Origin: Paludibacteraceae bacterium
GTDB lineage: Bacteria; Bacteroidota; Bacteroidia; Bacteroidales; Paludibacteraceae
DNA length: 64,000 nt
Direction of reading: 5' to 3'
NCBI GenBank assembly: GCA_024401555.1
Contig: JAKSKV010000010.1
Coordinates: 1 to 64,000, forward strand
Shown here: positions 8,346 to 17,531 of the stretch, piece after piece
Position numbering within the stretch: position 1 is the stretch's first letter
Layout of the letters: every line of letters begins with the position of its first letter
The notes under the pieces: model-generated
What the model saw: the letters and a program-made list of their open reading frames with translations, nothing else
What the model was told of the DNA's origin: nothing
The model's database searches: none
Program-made: the position numbers and the translations under genes

Positions 8346-9218
8346 ATGGTACATCAGCCCGTAAAAGCTATTCATATCAATTGGACGCGCCCATCTATGA
8401 CATGTAATGGGAGCGTCTATTGTCGAAGATATCAAGTGGATGATTTTGAGTTGTTCTCCACCATCCTTTCCGCTTTGTTATGGAAACAGAACAATGGACC
8501 AGTTAAATTGTACACGGATAGTATTGGATATGAATATTATAGGTCATTAGGGCTTCTCCCTTTGTGGGATGAGATCGATACAAAAACCTTGGACAGTATT
8601 CCTTGTTCTATTGATGCCGAGATATATTGGGCTGCCGCTAAAATTTTCGCGGTTCAAGCGGAAGAGGGGCCTGTTGTCATGATGGACACGGATCTCTTGG
8701 TCTGGAAAAGGTTGGATGAATTACGAGATTGCGAAATTGCGGCGTTTCATACGGAATCGTTGGATCTTGACTGTTACCTTCCTTACGGATATCTGAAGAA
8801 GAGAGCAGATTATCAATTAGATAAGGATTGGGATTGGAGTCTGTTGCCATATAATACCGCTTTAGCCTATTTCGGACACCAGGAATTCCAAAAATACTAT
8901 ACCCATAGTGCCATAGATTTTATGACAAACAATATGGAACGGCCTTGCGAATTGGTTTCCCAAATGGTATTTGCCGAACAACGGCTGTTTTCTATGTGTG
9001 CTCAAAAAATGAAACTATCGGTGCATACTTTCCTGAAGGAGACTTATAATGGCGTATGTGATGATTTCACTCATCTTTGGGGGGCGAAAGGTGTGGCGCG
9101 TAGTGATCGGAATTTCAGAGGACAGTTGTGCCGATCACTTATTAATGCAATTCGACGAGAGTTTCCTCATTACCAGTTCCCTGTGCAAATACAGCAACTG
9201 GCTCAAAGTGTTATGTGA
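8346..9218 (+). CDS. Glycosyltransferase-like protein (DUF6734-type) at end of DUF2589 operon
   Basis: 290 residues, starting 2 bases after the previous stop and so probably translationally coupled. The N-terminal half has a nucleotide-sugar-transferase look: an early VKLYTDSIG strand, a WAAAKIFA helix and the metal-binding DxD motif D114-T-D116 preceded by a hydrophobic strand. This matches the Bacteroidota family I know as DUF6734. No signal peptide or membrane segment. A transferase modifying the operon's own proteins is attractive but unproven. Confidence 0.6.
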   Translation: MVHQPVKAIHINWTRPSMTCNGSVYCRRYQVDDFELFSTILSALLWKQNNGPVKLYTDSIGYEYYRSLGLLPLWDEIDTKTLDSIPCSIDAEIYWAAAKIFAVQAEEGPVVMMDTDLLVWKRLDELRDCEIAAFHTESLDLDCYLPYGYLKKRADYQLDKDWDWSLLPYNTALAYFGHQEFQKYYTHSAIDFMTNNMERPCELVSQMVFAEQRLFSMCAQKMKLSVHTFLKETYNGVCDDFTHLWGAKGVARSDRNFRGQLCRSLINAIRREFPHYQFPVQIQQLAQSVM

Positions 9219-9233
9219 CTATTAATTAGAATT

Positions 9234-9259
9234 TGAGTTGTCTATAAATTACCAACTCA
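9234..9259. terminator. Weak bidirectional stem-loop between convergent genes
   Basis: TGAGTTG (9234-9240) pairs with CAACTCA (9253-9259). It lies between the ends of the DUF2589 operon and the porP/sprF-like gene and overlaps the latter's last codons. No strong T-run. Confidence 0.35.
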
Positions 9260-10322
9260 GTGCTTTGATTTTTGATGGCCATTTGCATTTGAACCGATTA
9301 TGTTGATTGTTGGCGTCAATGAAGAAATGTATGGATAGCGAATGTATGGATGTCTCAATCACATTACCTTGGGTTAGTGGCATTTCAAATGTATATGCTA
9401 TCCTCATTAATGTTGTCTGAGATAGAATGTTGTTCCATCCTATATGAATCATCACATTTCCCAGAGTGACGTTTGGGTGATTTTCCAATTTGAAACCACA
9501 ACCGATAAAACCGATAGTTTTATGAGTAGTGTAACATCCTAGTTGAATGTCGTTCATGCCTGCTTGGTATTGATATTGCCCATATGCAGAGATATAAAGT
9601 GGTATGAATTTCTTCTTTCCTATTGGATGCAGAAGTTCTAAATGTCCGCAAAACCTTCTGTAGTACAGATTCTTATTGAAAATTTGATTGCCACCTTCTC
9701 CGAAAAATGACTTCGAATTTGATCCTAAAACATGAAAGGCAGACACTCCATACTCTAAGAAGATAGGTTTCTCGTAATCATTTTTTCCTATCATTGAACG
9801 TCCAAATATACCTAATGACAAATCCAATGCCCATACACTTTCGTTGTTGAACTCAGATAAAGCGGAGGAATGATCATTAATGATTCCGTAATAGTCATCA
9901 ATTTGATCACCGAAAACCATTTTATTCCTATCGATTCGATTGTTATATAAATCAGGTTCAAACCCAAATTGTAGAAAAGTGTTCTCGTGTATCTGTGATC
10001 TGATGGAGACTGGGATAGACACGCCTGTCTCGCTATATAATCCGCCTCCTTGTCTATCATTATACGCTTTGATTCCTGTTCCCCATTCAGAGTCTTTTAT
10101 TTTGAATGGGAATGTTGTCGCAACATGTTGATTGGTGAAAATAGTATTCTTTTGTGTGTATGAAATCTGAGCTCCAGCATCTACTTCGATTAGGTTGTCC
10201 GCTGCAGTATAGGCTGGGTTATAATAAGTCTTCCACAAAAATGAGTGGGATAATCTAGCGTCTTGTCCCATCAGTATTTGAGAGGAACACAGAAGAACTA
10301 TATATATTATCAGTCTTTTCAT
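9249..10322 (-). CDS. PorP/SprF family type IX secretion membrane protein
   Basis: 357-residue outer-membrane beta-barrel protein with a signal peptide ending around GQ. It has the family's opening pattern: SHSFLWKTYYNPAYTA shortly after the signal peptide, the conserved NPA motif, and many alternating strands to the end. PorP/SprF proteins partner large type B T9SS cargo and help secrete or anchor it. Here the start codon overlaps the stop of the adhesin gene by 4 bases (ATGA), the common adhesin-then-SprF order. Confidence 0.88.
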   Translation of the reverse strand: MKRLIIYIVLLCSSQILMGQDARLSHSFLWKTYYNPAYTAADNLIEVDAGAQISYTQKNTIFTNQHVATTFPFKIKDSEWGTGIKAYNDRQGGGLYSETGVSIPVSIRSQIHENTFLQFGFEPDLYNNRIDRNKMVFGDQIDDYYGIINDHSSALSEFNNESVWALDLSLGIFGRSMIGKNDYEKPIFLEYGVSAFHVLGSNSKSFFGEGGNQIFNKNLYYRRFCGHLELLHPIGKKKFIPLYISAYGQYQYQAGMNDIQLGCYTTHKTIGFIGCGFKLENHPNVTLGNVMIHIGWNNILSQTTLMRIAYTFEMPLTQGNVIETSIHSLSIHFFIDANNQHNRFKCKWPSKIKALSW

Positions 10323-13300
10323 TTTATCAGCAATAATACGGTTCCTCTTTGTGTTGATTCTTTTCTATTGACGTCGTTCCCGAATGGATATACGCTTCCG
10401 TCCTCAAATACTGCCCTAACTCTCCATGTGTAGGCATCTTGTGGCATCATCTTCCCCTTTAAATCGGTCCCATCCCATCCTTGATCGGGAGAGCCATTGT
10501 TATCCAGGGATGACGTTGAATAGAGCAGGTTTCCGTACATGTCGAATATTTCAAGGAGATACTCTTTGATTCCGACACCGATACCATTGAACGTGTTTAT
10601 TTGTTCATTACTACTGCCTGGTATGAATGTGTTAGGGAGGAACAATCCTTTCATTGTTGGTTTATGACTTATGGATGTTTCGTCGCTACAATGATATTTA
10701 TTCTTTACGATTAGGGTGGCAATCTGTTCTTCATTTTGGTGAAACTCCTCTATGACGCTATCGCAAGTGTATTGTCTTCCGCTATAAGGAAGATGCCAAG
10801 TGCAATCTTCATAAAGTTGAGATGTGTTAATGAATGTGACGATTTCAGGGTTGCCTGCTGTGACTTTTTTCTCAATTCCCGCAATGGGTTGAGGGTACAC
10901 TGCTATTAGTCCATTTTGTTTTGTTTTGCAGCCATATATATTCTCAGCAATAATATTTACATTGTGGTATATGGGATCCTCGCTTGTGTTGGTGTATTCG
11001 TGACTCAGCGATGATGTCCATGTTCCGTTGTCTTCGTAATCTATTGAGTAATAGTAGGACATATCAAAGGTGGGTTCGTAAATTATAGGACTGCACCCAG
11101 CGTATTCTAATGGCTCAATTGTAGGCGTTGGTGCTTCCTGTACCATTATGGTTAATGAGTCGGATGTGTAACATTCGCCTGCATTATTTGCAATTATTTT
11201 TGTTTTTAGTGTATACTCGGATGGCGTGTTGTAAGTGTGAATTGGTGCGTTTAATGTTGAAGTGAAACCATCTCCGAAGTCCCAATAGATGCCTTTGACA
11301 TCAGCAGAGGTGTAGAAATGTGGGCAAATACTATCTCCAACGCATAATGTTTTAGGAGCGTCGATTTTTACGATAGGTTTTTCGTATATTTCTATATCTG
11401 ATTCGTAAGTGTCTTTGCTACAAGCGTTACTGATCGATAGTTTGATGTGATATGCTCCTGGTTGAGTAAACTTTGTGCATCCATTCCATTCTTCAGAAAC
11501 ATTGCCATTCCCGAAATCCCATGACACCTGACTAATTGGTTCTTCTCCCGACATGCCGATTGAGTTGTTGGTGAAGCATATCTCGGAGTCTGTACAACCT
11601 GATTTTGTTTTGTTGCTGAATTGGGCTTTGATATTTTGTGGTTTTACAAGTAGTTCTTTTGTGATAGAATCTGCGCCACAATTATTAAAGGCTGTCAATT
11701 TGATGTTGTATTTGGATACATCGGTATAACTTCCTTTAAATAGGTGAGTGGGAAACCGTTCTGTGCTGTATTCTCCATCGCCAAAGTCCCATCTATAAGA
11801 AACGCCTTCCATGGTTCCTTGTGTTTTGTTCTGGAATGCAACTTCGATAGGGGCACAAGCCCATTCTGTTTCCATGTCGAAATCTGCGCCTACAATAGCA
11901 TATACTGTGACATCGTCCGTATAGGAGTTCGTCCCACATACATTATTCACGGTAAGTCTTATTGTATATGTGGAGTCAAAAGTACTTGCGGTTAGCTCAA
12001 GATCGTCGGGAAATGGACCTTCGAAAGTTCCTTTTGATCCGAATTGCCAAAAGAATGTACTACCTAGTGTGTCTGATTTTTGGTGTATCGGGGTTATTTT
12101 TACTTTTAAGGGAGAACATCCCTGAAATGTGTCAAGTGTAAACCCGGAAAGAAAAGATTCATTTACTTCTAATTCTTTTGTAAGGGAGTCAACACACCCC
12201 GTACTTGCAGTCACAATCATTTTTACTTCATAATGGCCTTTTGATTTGTAGAGATGGACGCCGGTGTTGTCTTGCGATCCATCTCCATAGTCGAACCAGA
12301 ATTCGCAACTTTTATCGGCGACTGGTTCGAAAATGGTTTCGTTGGGTAAGCATGAATAACTAGGCCCAAATTGGGGAGAGGGGAGGGGGTGTACTACAAT
12401 TCTTTTCTCTCCATAGCTTTTGCATCCATTTTCATTGGTATATTCGTACGAAGCTATATATGTTCCTGTATGAGATGATGGCGAGAATTGATTGTCCGAT
12501 ATGAACTCTCCTGACCAAACGCCTGTATTAGGTTCTGCTGTTAGGTCGACAGTTCCCGAGGATCCCTCACAAATGCTGATATCGTTCCCTATGTCTATTG
12601 GTGGATAATCTTTTACTGTGACTTTTATGCTATCTGTTGCGCTACAGCTTCCAACACTCACAGTGTAGAAAAATTTGAATTCGCCCGGATTGTTCGGATA
12701 AAAAGTGTTGCCTATTTGTAACCCGTTTATGCTTTCAGATTTCCAATGACCTCCTGCGGGAACTGCTTTGAGTTCTATCCCATTTTGTCCTTGTTCTGAA
12801 GCTATATTAGCACATAAATCACCTATTGGATCTATTTCTATTTGAATGGGTTTGTCTATCTCTATTGTCCCTGTGGTTTCAAAGTTGCCGCAAGAAGTCT
12901 GGTATTTTAGAGAAAGGTGATAGGTTCCGTGACTTTCGAATATAATGTCAGTGGATATGTCGTTCGGAGAGGTCGAGAATGAAACACCATCCGATGGTTC
13001 AACCGACCAAATTACGCTTCCAATATTATCAGCATTGTAAAGTGTCATGTTGTTTGCTTTGGTAAAGGTATATGAACCACATACACTATTGATAGAGGAT
13101 GGCAAATCGTGGAATTTCACGATAGGTTTATCTATTACATTTATCTCAACTTTCGCTATTTCAGACTCACAGTTGTTTTGGGTTACATAAAGCTGATATG
13201 TGCCAGAGTTGTATGATGAAGGATGCGATATTTGAGGCGTTGGAGATGTGGAAGACCATCTATTTGGTCCGATCCACATGAAAGAAACCCCTTCTTCTGC

Positions 13301-14908
13301 TTCAGCCGAGAATTTTAAAGTATCTCCTTCGCAAATAGAGTTGGAGGAAACTTTAATTGATGGAGTTGCTGGTGCGGAAGGTGCCTCAAATTCGATGGTT
13401 TCGTCATTTGTATAATCACAAATGCCTAAGGACACATTAATGCCTGAGTATTTTCCTGCCCGTATGCTACTTAAAGTGATTTTTCCCTCTTCGTCAGATC
13501 TGTAATAATTCCCAATACCCATAAATTTCACGTAGTAGGGCACGTTCGGAGCAAGTTCTTTAAGATATATCTTACCGTCCGATGCACCACAACCAGAGAT
13601 GTCTTCTTTCTCGATAGAAAACCGTGGGGCTGAAGATACTTTAATTTCAAATTCTTTAGTGACGCTTGGGCAAACTGCAAGTGCTGGATCAGTGTTAGAT
13701 GCCGTGACTCGTATTTTTGTAGTTGATGTTTTTTCGTTTGTGGTGGCAGTGAAAGAAGGTAAGAAACTTGAAGTTCCGTTTTTCTGTGAGAGTCCGATAT
13801 TACCATCTTCGATAACCTCCCAAGAAAAAGTCGTGCCAGACACGAATCCCACAAAGTTTACTTGTGACACATTTTCTCCATCGCAAACCGATATGTTGTC
13901 GATGTCCTTCATGTCGGAACTAGGTTTTACCTTCACCTTGAATTTTTGAGGTGTTCCTGGGCATCCAGCTTCATTATATGGTGTAACGGTAATCTCCTTT
14001 TCTAAGATAGTTGATGTGCCGTTTTTTGCGATGAAACTTGGAATTTTCAAAGGGTTTGAGGCAACTCCATTGGTTAGTCCGACGGAAGATCCGTATTCCC
14101 ATCTTGCACTAGATAGATTAGTTCCACTTAGTGGAATAGAATCAATTTTGGAACCGGAACAGACTTCTATGTCAGGAATCGGATTGAGGGTAGGCAAGTC
14201 GATTACTTTTATGGTCTTCTCCTTGGTGCTATAACTGCAATCCAGATCTTTTTCTGTGTAAACTTTAAGCTTTACCGTATATTCTCCGATAGCATTGTAT
14301 ATATGACTAGGGGAATCAATATCGCTAATAGAACCGTCTCCGAAGTCCCACAAGGAATTTGTGACCTTTTCGCAATTGTAGTTGTAGCCAGCTTTGGAAT
14401 TATTCGTGAAGTTTACCTTTTCACCAACACAAACTATCTGTTTGACGTCGAAATCCGCCTCTGCTGGAATTATTACTTTTACATTCTGCACTTCAACCTT
14501 TCCTCTCAGCGATGAGCCACACACATATGCCTTAACAGATACGGAAAACAAGTGGTCTTCAACGTCTGGTGAACATGATGACTTGTTAAAAACATGTGTT
14601 ATGATTCCATTGTTGGCTTTAAGCTCTTCTACTGAAAATGATTGTTTGGGAGTGCCATCATTAAATTGAACTTCATATATTGCAGATGACAGTTCTGGCT
14701 TAGGATCATATGAGATCTCGTACTCTGCACCGTATTCGCTCAGGCATGCAGCAGGTGCTCCATGTAATTGAATTCCGATGTTATCCACTAGTATATTACC
14801 TGGAATATCACATTCACTGAAACATTTAATAGTGTTGGCGAATGAGAACACACATAAAATTGAAAATGACGCTAATGTTTTACAAAAGCTCCCTTTAAGC
14901 AACAACAT
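10319..14908 (-). CDS. Giant PKD-repeat surface protein with gliding-motility-type C-terminal domain (SprB-like)
   Basis: 1529 residues: an N-terminal signal peptide, then tandem Ig/PKD-type domains. At least five have clear WDFGDG-like motifs followed by a Y-x-V/I-K-L strand. The protein is cysteine-rich, as many SprB-like repeats are. The final about 110 residues (1419-1529) are the gliding-motility-associated CHU_C/type B sorting domain, recognisable from LPNTF, FDMYGN and WDG. It is expected to be exported by T9SS and held on the surface with the PorP/SprF partner encoded directly downstream. Adhesion or motility role is inferred from the family. Confidence 0.88.
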   Translation of the reverse strand: MLLLKGSFCKTLASFSILCVFSFANTIKCFSECDIPGNILVDNIGIQLHGAPAACLSEYGAEYEISYDPKPELSSAIYEVQFNDGTPKQSFSVEELKANNGIITHVFNKSSCSPDVEDHLFSVSVKAYVCGSSLRGKVEVQNVKVIIPAEADFDVKQIVCVGEKVNFTNNSKAGYNYNCEKVTNSLWDFGDGSISDIDSPSHIYNAIGEYTVKLKVYTEKDLDCSYSTKEKTIKVIDLPTLNPIPDIEVCSGSKIDSIPLSGTNLSSARWEYGSSVGLTNGVASNPLKIPSFIAKNGTSTILEKEITVTPYNEAGCPGTPQKFKVKVKPSSDMKDIDNISVCDGENVSQVNFVGFVSGTTFSWEVIEDGNIGLSQKNGTSSFLPSFTATTNEKTSTTKIRVTASNTDPALAVCPSVTKEFEIKVSSAPRFSIEKEDISGCGASDGKIYLKELAPNVPYYVKFMGIGNYYRSDEEGKITLSSIRAGKYSGINVSLGICDYTNDETIEFEAPSAPATPSIKVSSNSICEGDTLKFSAEAEEGVSFMWIGPNRWSSTSPTPQISHPSSYNSGTYQLYVTQNNCESEIAKVEINVIDKPIVKFHDLPSSINSVCGSYTFTKANNMTLYNADNIGSVIWSVEPSDGVSFSTSPNDISTDIIFESHGTYHLSLKYQTSCGNFETTGTIEIDKPIQIEIDPIGDLCANIASEQGQNGIELKAVPAGGHWKSESINGLQIGNTFYPNNPGEFKFFYTVSVGSCSATDSIKVTVKDYPPIDIGNDISICEGSSGTVDLTAEPNTGVWSGEFISDNQFSPSSHTGTYIASYEYTNENGCKSYGEKRIVVHPLPSPQFGPSYSCLPNETIFEPVADKSCEFWFDYGDGSQDNTGVHLYKSKGHYEVKMIVTASTGCVDSLTKELEVNESFLSGFTLDTFQGCSPLKVKITPIHQKSDTLGSTFFWQFGSKGTFEGPFPDDLELTASTFDSTYTIRLTVNNVCGTNSYTDDVTVYAIVGADFDMETEWACAPIEVAFQNKTQGTMEGVSYRWDFGDGEYSTERFPTHLFKGSYTDVSKYNIKLTAFNNCGADSITKELLVKPQNIKAQFSNKTKSGCTDSEICFTNNSIGMSGEEPISQVSWDFGNGNVSEEWNGCTKFTQPGAYHIKLSISNACSKDTYESDIEIYEKPIVKIDAPKTLCVGDSICPHFYTSADVKGIYWDFGDGFTSTLNAPIHTYNTPSEYTLKTKIIANNAGECYTSDSLTIMVQEAPTPTIEPLEYAGCSPIIYEPTFDMSYYYSIDYEDNGTWTSSLSHEYTNTSEDPIYHNVNIIAENIYGCKTKQNGLIAVYPQPIAGIEKKVTAGNPEIVTFINTSQLYEDCTWHLPYSGRQYTCDSVIEEFHQNEEQIATLIVKNKYHCSDETSISHKPTMKGLFLPNTFIPGSSNEQINTFNGIGVGIKEYLLEIFDMYGNLLYSTSSLDNNGSPDQGWDGTDLKGKMMPQDAYTWRVRAVFEDGSVYPFGNDVNRKESTQRGTVLLLIK

Positions 14909-14927
14909 AGAGATTTTATTTTTGTTG

Positions 14928-14935
14928 CAAAGATA
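14928..14935 (-). promoter_or_regulatory. Bacteroidota -7 promoter box for the adhesin-porP operon
   Basis: TATCTTTG read on the minus strand, about 20 bases before the adhesin start codon. Confidence 0.55.
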
Positions 14936-15030
14936 ATAGTTTGTATGAAAAAAATCTATTCTGTGAGCTTATTATTGATTTTTTTTATTCAAAAATCTGT
15001 TTTGCTTTTTGATGTCTGATACACAAACCA

Positions 15031-15043
15031 GCTCTTCCGATCT
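15031..15043. other. Exact Illumina-adapter-like 13-mer in intergenic region
   Basis: GCTCTTCCGATCT is identical to the 13 bases shared by the ends of standard Illumina adapters. It lies in non-coding DNA between the adhesin and LuxR genes. It may be chance or a residual adapter at an assembly join. Confidence 0.5.
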
Positions 15044-15056
15044 CTACTTTCCTCCT

Positions 15057-15626
15057 CTACAACATCCCATTTGTCATCGCATAGAGTGTCAAACCCGGAA
15101 TGGATTTGATGCCGATCTTGCTGGTGATGTTTTTTCTGTGGGCGATGACGGTATGGATGGAGATGTGGAGCGAATCCGCAATCTCTTTGTTGGTCAACCC
15201 CTTCGCTACGGCGATCAATACCTCCTTCTCGCGAAGAGAAAGGTCGCTGCTCTCTGTTTTGTCGGTATGGTTGGAGATTTGGGCATTCCTAATTTTTTCG
15301 ATAATGGTCGGTGTGTCATTCTCCAACTCGATGATGGTTTCGAACTGTTTCATTACCTGGGTAGGTTCGTAATGGGTGTGAAGGGCGACGACGACTAGCT
15401 CTTCATTCATTTTGTGCAGTCGGTGCAGCAAGGAGGAAACCTCTTCGTCGGCTGCCACTCTGGGGTTGAGAATCACCACATTCGCCTTGTGTACATGCAC
15501 ATCAATGCCTGCGATTTTCTCGGATACATGGATGATGGATAGGTCGCTGACACTCTCCAATATGCGGCGAATACCTTCCGCGATGATGTGTGAAGGCTCT
15601 ATGAGCACAATGTTGCATTTATTCAT
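15057..15626 (-). CDS. LuxR-family regulator with degenerate receiver domain
   Basis: 189 residues. The N-terminal half has the response-regulator receiver layout, but the acidic pair is reduced to E10-P11 and the expected phosphoacceptor Asp is Asn54 (VILNPRV). Canonical phosphorylation is therefore unlikely. The C-terminal half is a standard LuxR helix-turn-helix (LSLREKEVLIAVAKGLTNKEIA, then the recognition helix with SIHTVIAHRKNI). Its start overlaps the end of the hemerythrin gene by 8 bases, suggesting the two act together, perhaps in redox or nitrosative-stress sensing. Confidence 0.82.
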   Translation of the reverse strand: MNKCNIVLIEPSHIIAEGIRRILESVSDLSIIHVSEKIAGIDVHVHKANVVILNPRVAADEEVSSLLHRLHKMNEELVVVALHTHYEPTQVMKQFETIIELENDTPTIIEKIRNAQISNHTDKTESSDLSLREKEVLIAVAKGLTNKEIADSLHISIHTVIAHRKNITSKIGIKSIPGLTLYAMTNGML

Positions 15627-16338
15627 GGCTATTCTCCTTCTCTAAGATACGTAAGTAAGGAATCAATATCTTCTCCTCGATGATGGAGTGTTTAGCCAAA
15701 TCCTTGGAGAGTTGCGCAATGTCGAACCACACGCTGATGCGCTCGTTGGGGAGAATGTCCGGAGAGAGGTATTTGATGAGGATATTGGTGAGTTCGCTCA
15801 ATTTGTTGTTGATGTTCACATGGCTCTTCTCCACGTTGTTGAGGCAACTGGGTGCCGTTACGTTGTGGGTGGTCAGTGATTGTATGTAAGGGAAAATGCT
15901 CTTCTCCTCTGCTGAGAAGTGACGTTTAACCTCGCTTTTGTAATCTGAGAAGAATTTCAGTAGAATTGGTTTGATTGGACCCGCCTGCTCCGCGATCTTC
16001 TCCAAATGGTTCCCGATGTGGATAAGGCGTTGTTTGAGGTAGTAGTCGTGGGAGGCCTTCAGGTAATTCAACAAACCATTGCAGTCAAGTGATCGTATCT
16101 CCTCCTCATGTGGAAGATAGTAGTCGAATGTATAGACATTGCAGAGCATAATGAAAAGATCCGCCGAGATTTGCCTCTCTTCGCAGACCTCGTTCACTCG
16201 TTTCTCGCCAAAACCTAAATTGATGTCGAATCTAGGGAGCATCAAAATCAACTGTGGATTCTCGTTCAGGATATCCGCTAATTTCTGGGTTTTCTGGAAT
16301 AACGCCATATTGTTGTCTAAACTAATTATCTTGTTCAT
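15619..16338 (-). CDS. Hemerythrin-domain (ScdA/RIC-like) protein
   Basis: 239 residues. An N-terminal DUF1858/ScdA_N-like helical region (about 10-60, with the LPRFDINLGFGEKRV motif) precedes a four-helix hemerythrin domain with spaced histidines and glutamates (SHDYYLKQR, IHIGNHLEK, HFSAEEKSIFPY, KSHVNI, KHSIIEEKILIPY). These would hold a di-iron site. Relatives repair stress-damaged iron-sulfur clusters or sense oxygen/NO. Co-transcribed with the LuxR regulator. Confidence 0.82.
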   Translation of the reverse strand: MNKIISLDNNMALFQKTQKLADILNENPQLILMLPRFDINLGFGEKRVNEVCEERQISADLFIMLCNVYTFDYYLPHEEEIRSLDCNGLLNYLKASHDYYLKQRLIHIGNHLEKIAEQAGPIKPILLKFFSDYKSEVKRHFSAEEKSIFPYIQSLTTHNVTAPSCLNNVEKSHVNINNKLSELTNILIKYLSPDILPNERISVWFDIAQLSKDLAKHSIIEEKILIPYLRILEKENSHE

Positions 16339-16395
16339 GAATTGTCTGGTGTAAAGATACGATTGTTATGATTGTTCTGCAAAAATTCACGCTTA

Positions 16396-17523
16396 TTAAT
16401 AGTTGGGATATTTCGCTTCGTTGTTCTCTATAATAGCGATTCCTTCCATCTCGATGAGCCAGCCTGGACGGCATACGGGGGCGAGCAGTATCACTTTGGG
16501 AGTCTCAGGGAAGCGTTTGTCGAACATCTCCTTGACAGTGGTGTAATCGGCCGTGTCTCTCAGGTAAACCAAAATTTGGGCCATGTGGTCCAATGTGGCT
16601 CCCGCCTCTTTTAACAATGCGTCGCAGTTCTCCCACATCCGTAATGTCTGCATCTTGATGTCTCCCTCATGAAGAATCTCTCCATGATGGTCAATGCTGG
16701 CTGTGCCAGAAAGGAAGATGTGTTTGCGGTCTCCGTAATGAACGGCGGTTCCCCGTTCAAAGGTGACGCCGTATTCATAAGTGGGGTTGAGGTGGGAGAG
16801 CGCGTAGAGGTATTGGATCTGGCTCGGATGGATGCCTCTGATAAAATAGCTGTCCAAGCGGATGGAGGAGGCGGGTTGGCTACTTCGTCCTTCGATACCT
16901 GTGCTGGCGATGTAGTGGGTACAGGCGGTGAGTCCGTACGATTCGAAAAGATTTTTCCGAGCCTTGACCATTCCCATGTAGTTCACATCTATGTTTTGCA
17001 CATAGAACCATGTGCGGATGCAGTTCTCAGCCAAAGTGATGCCTAAGGCGTCAGCCCGTTCGTTCTCCCTCTCCAAAAGTGCGAAGGTTTGATCGTAGGA
17101 GGTTCCATCTTCCCCTCTTTCCGTGTGCCAGATATGGTTGTATCCGTTGTGGGAAAAGAGACTGTTTTCCTTTTCTCGGGTATGTGTCATTTCTGTGGCG
17201 AAGTAACACCATGCTGCGATTTTAGTACCGTCTAAGGGAGGTTGCTGGATGATGGAGACTGCGGCTTCTGATGCCAGTTTGCTCCATTCCTTTTCCAACG
17301 TATGGACCTGATTGGCGGCATCGCTTAGAAAAAAACGAACGAAGAGGCATGTGCCGAATCTTCCGTCCTGCAAGGTTTGGATGGCTTGAATGGTCTCTTC
17401 CAATTGAGTTTGATAACACTTGTTGGGGTGGCAGGACAATATGATATGGCATTCTGAAGCCCCTTCTCTTGCCCCATGGAATGTCTGGGTGGTGATGTTG
17501 ACGTTGTTGATATTGAATTTCAT
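16396..17523 (-). CDS. RidA/YjgF-like domain protein
   Basis: 375 residues from the ATG at 17523, chosen because AAAGGA precedes it closely and it clears the upstream stop by 8 bases; an upstream ATG at 17553 would overlap that gene. The last about 130 residues match the RidA/YjgF fold, including a strand with IFLSGTASID, a helix rich in Leu, and R-P-G-W-LIEMEGIAI in the place of the ligand-binding Arg and Glu region. The N-terminal part resembles the extra domain of FkbO/chorismatase-type proteins. Last gene of the imelysin/di-heme operon. Substrate unknown. Confidence 0.65.
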   Translation of the reverse strand: MKFNINNVNITTQTFHGAREGASECHIILSCHPNKCYQTQLEETIQAIQTLQDGRFGTCLFVRFFLSDAANQVHTLEKEWSKLASEAAVSIIQQPPLDGTKIAAWCYFATEMTHTREKENSLFSHNGYNHIWHTERGEDGTSYDQTFALLERENERADALGITLAENCIRTWFYVQNIDVNYMGMVKARKNLFESYGLTACTHYIASTGIEGRSSQPASSIRLDSYFIRGIHPSQIQYLYALSHLNPTYEYGVTFERGTAVHYGDRKHIFLSGTASIDHHGEILHEGDIKMQTLRMWENCDALLKEAGATLDHMAQILVYLRDTADYTTVKEMFDKRFPETPKVILLAPVCRPGWLIEMEGIAIIENNEAKYPNY

Positions 17524-17531
17524 GATTCCTT

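Noticed and set aside
15009..15398. Plus-strand frame opposite the LuxR gene
   Set aside because: Shadow of a gene with an intact LuxR helix-turn-helix; no features of its own.
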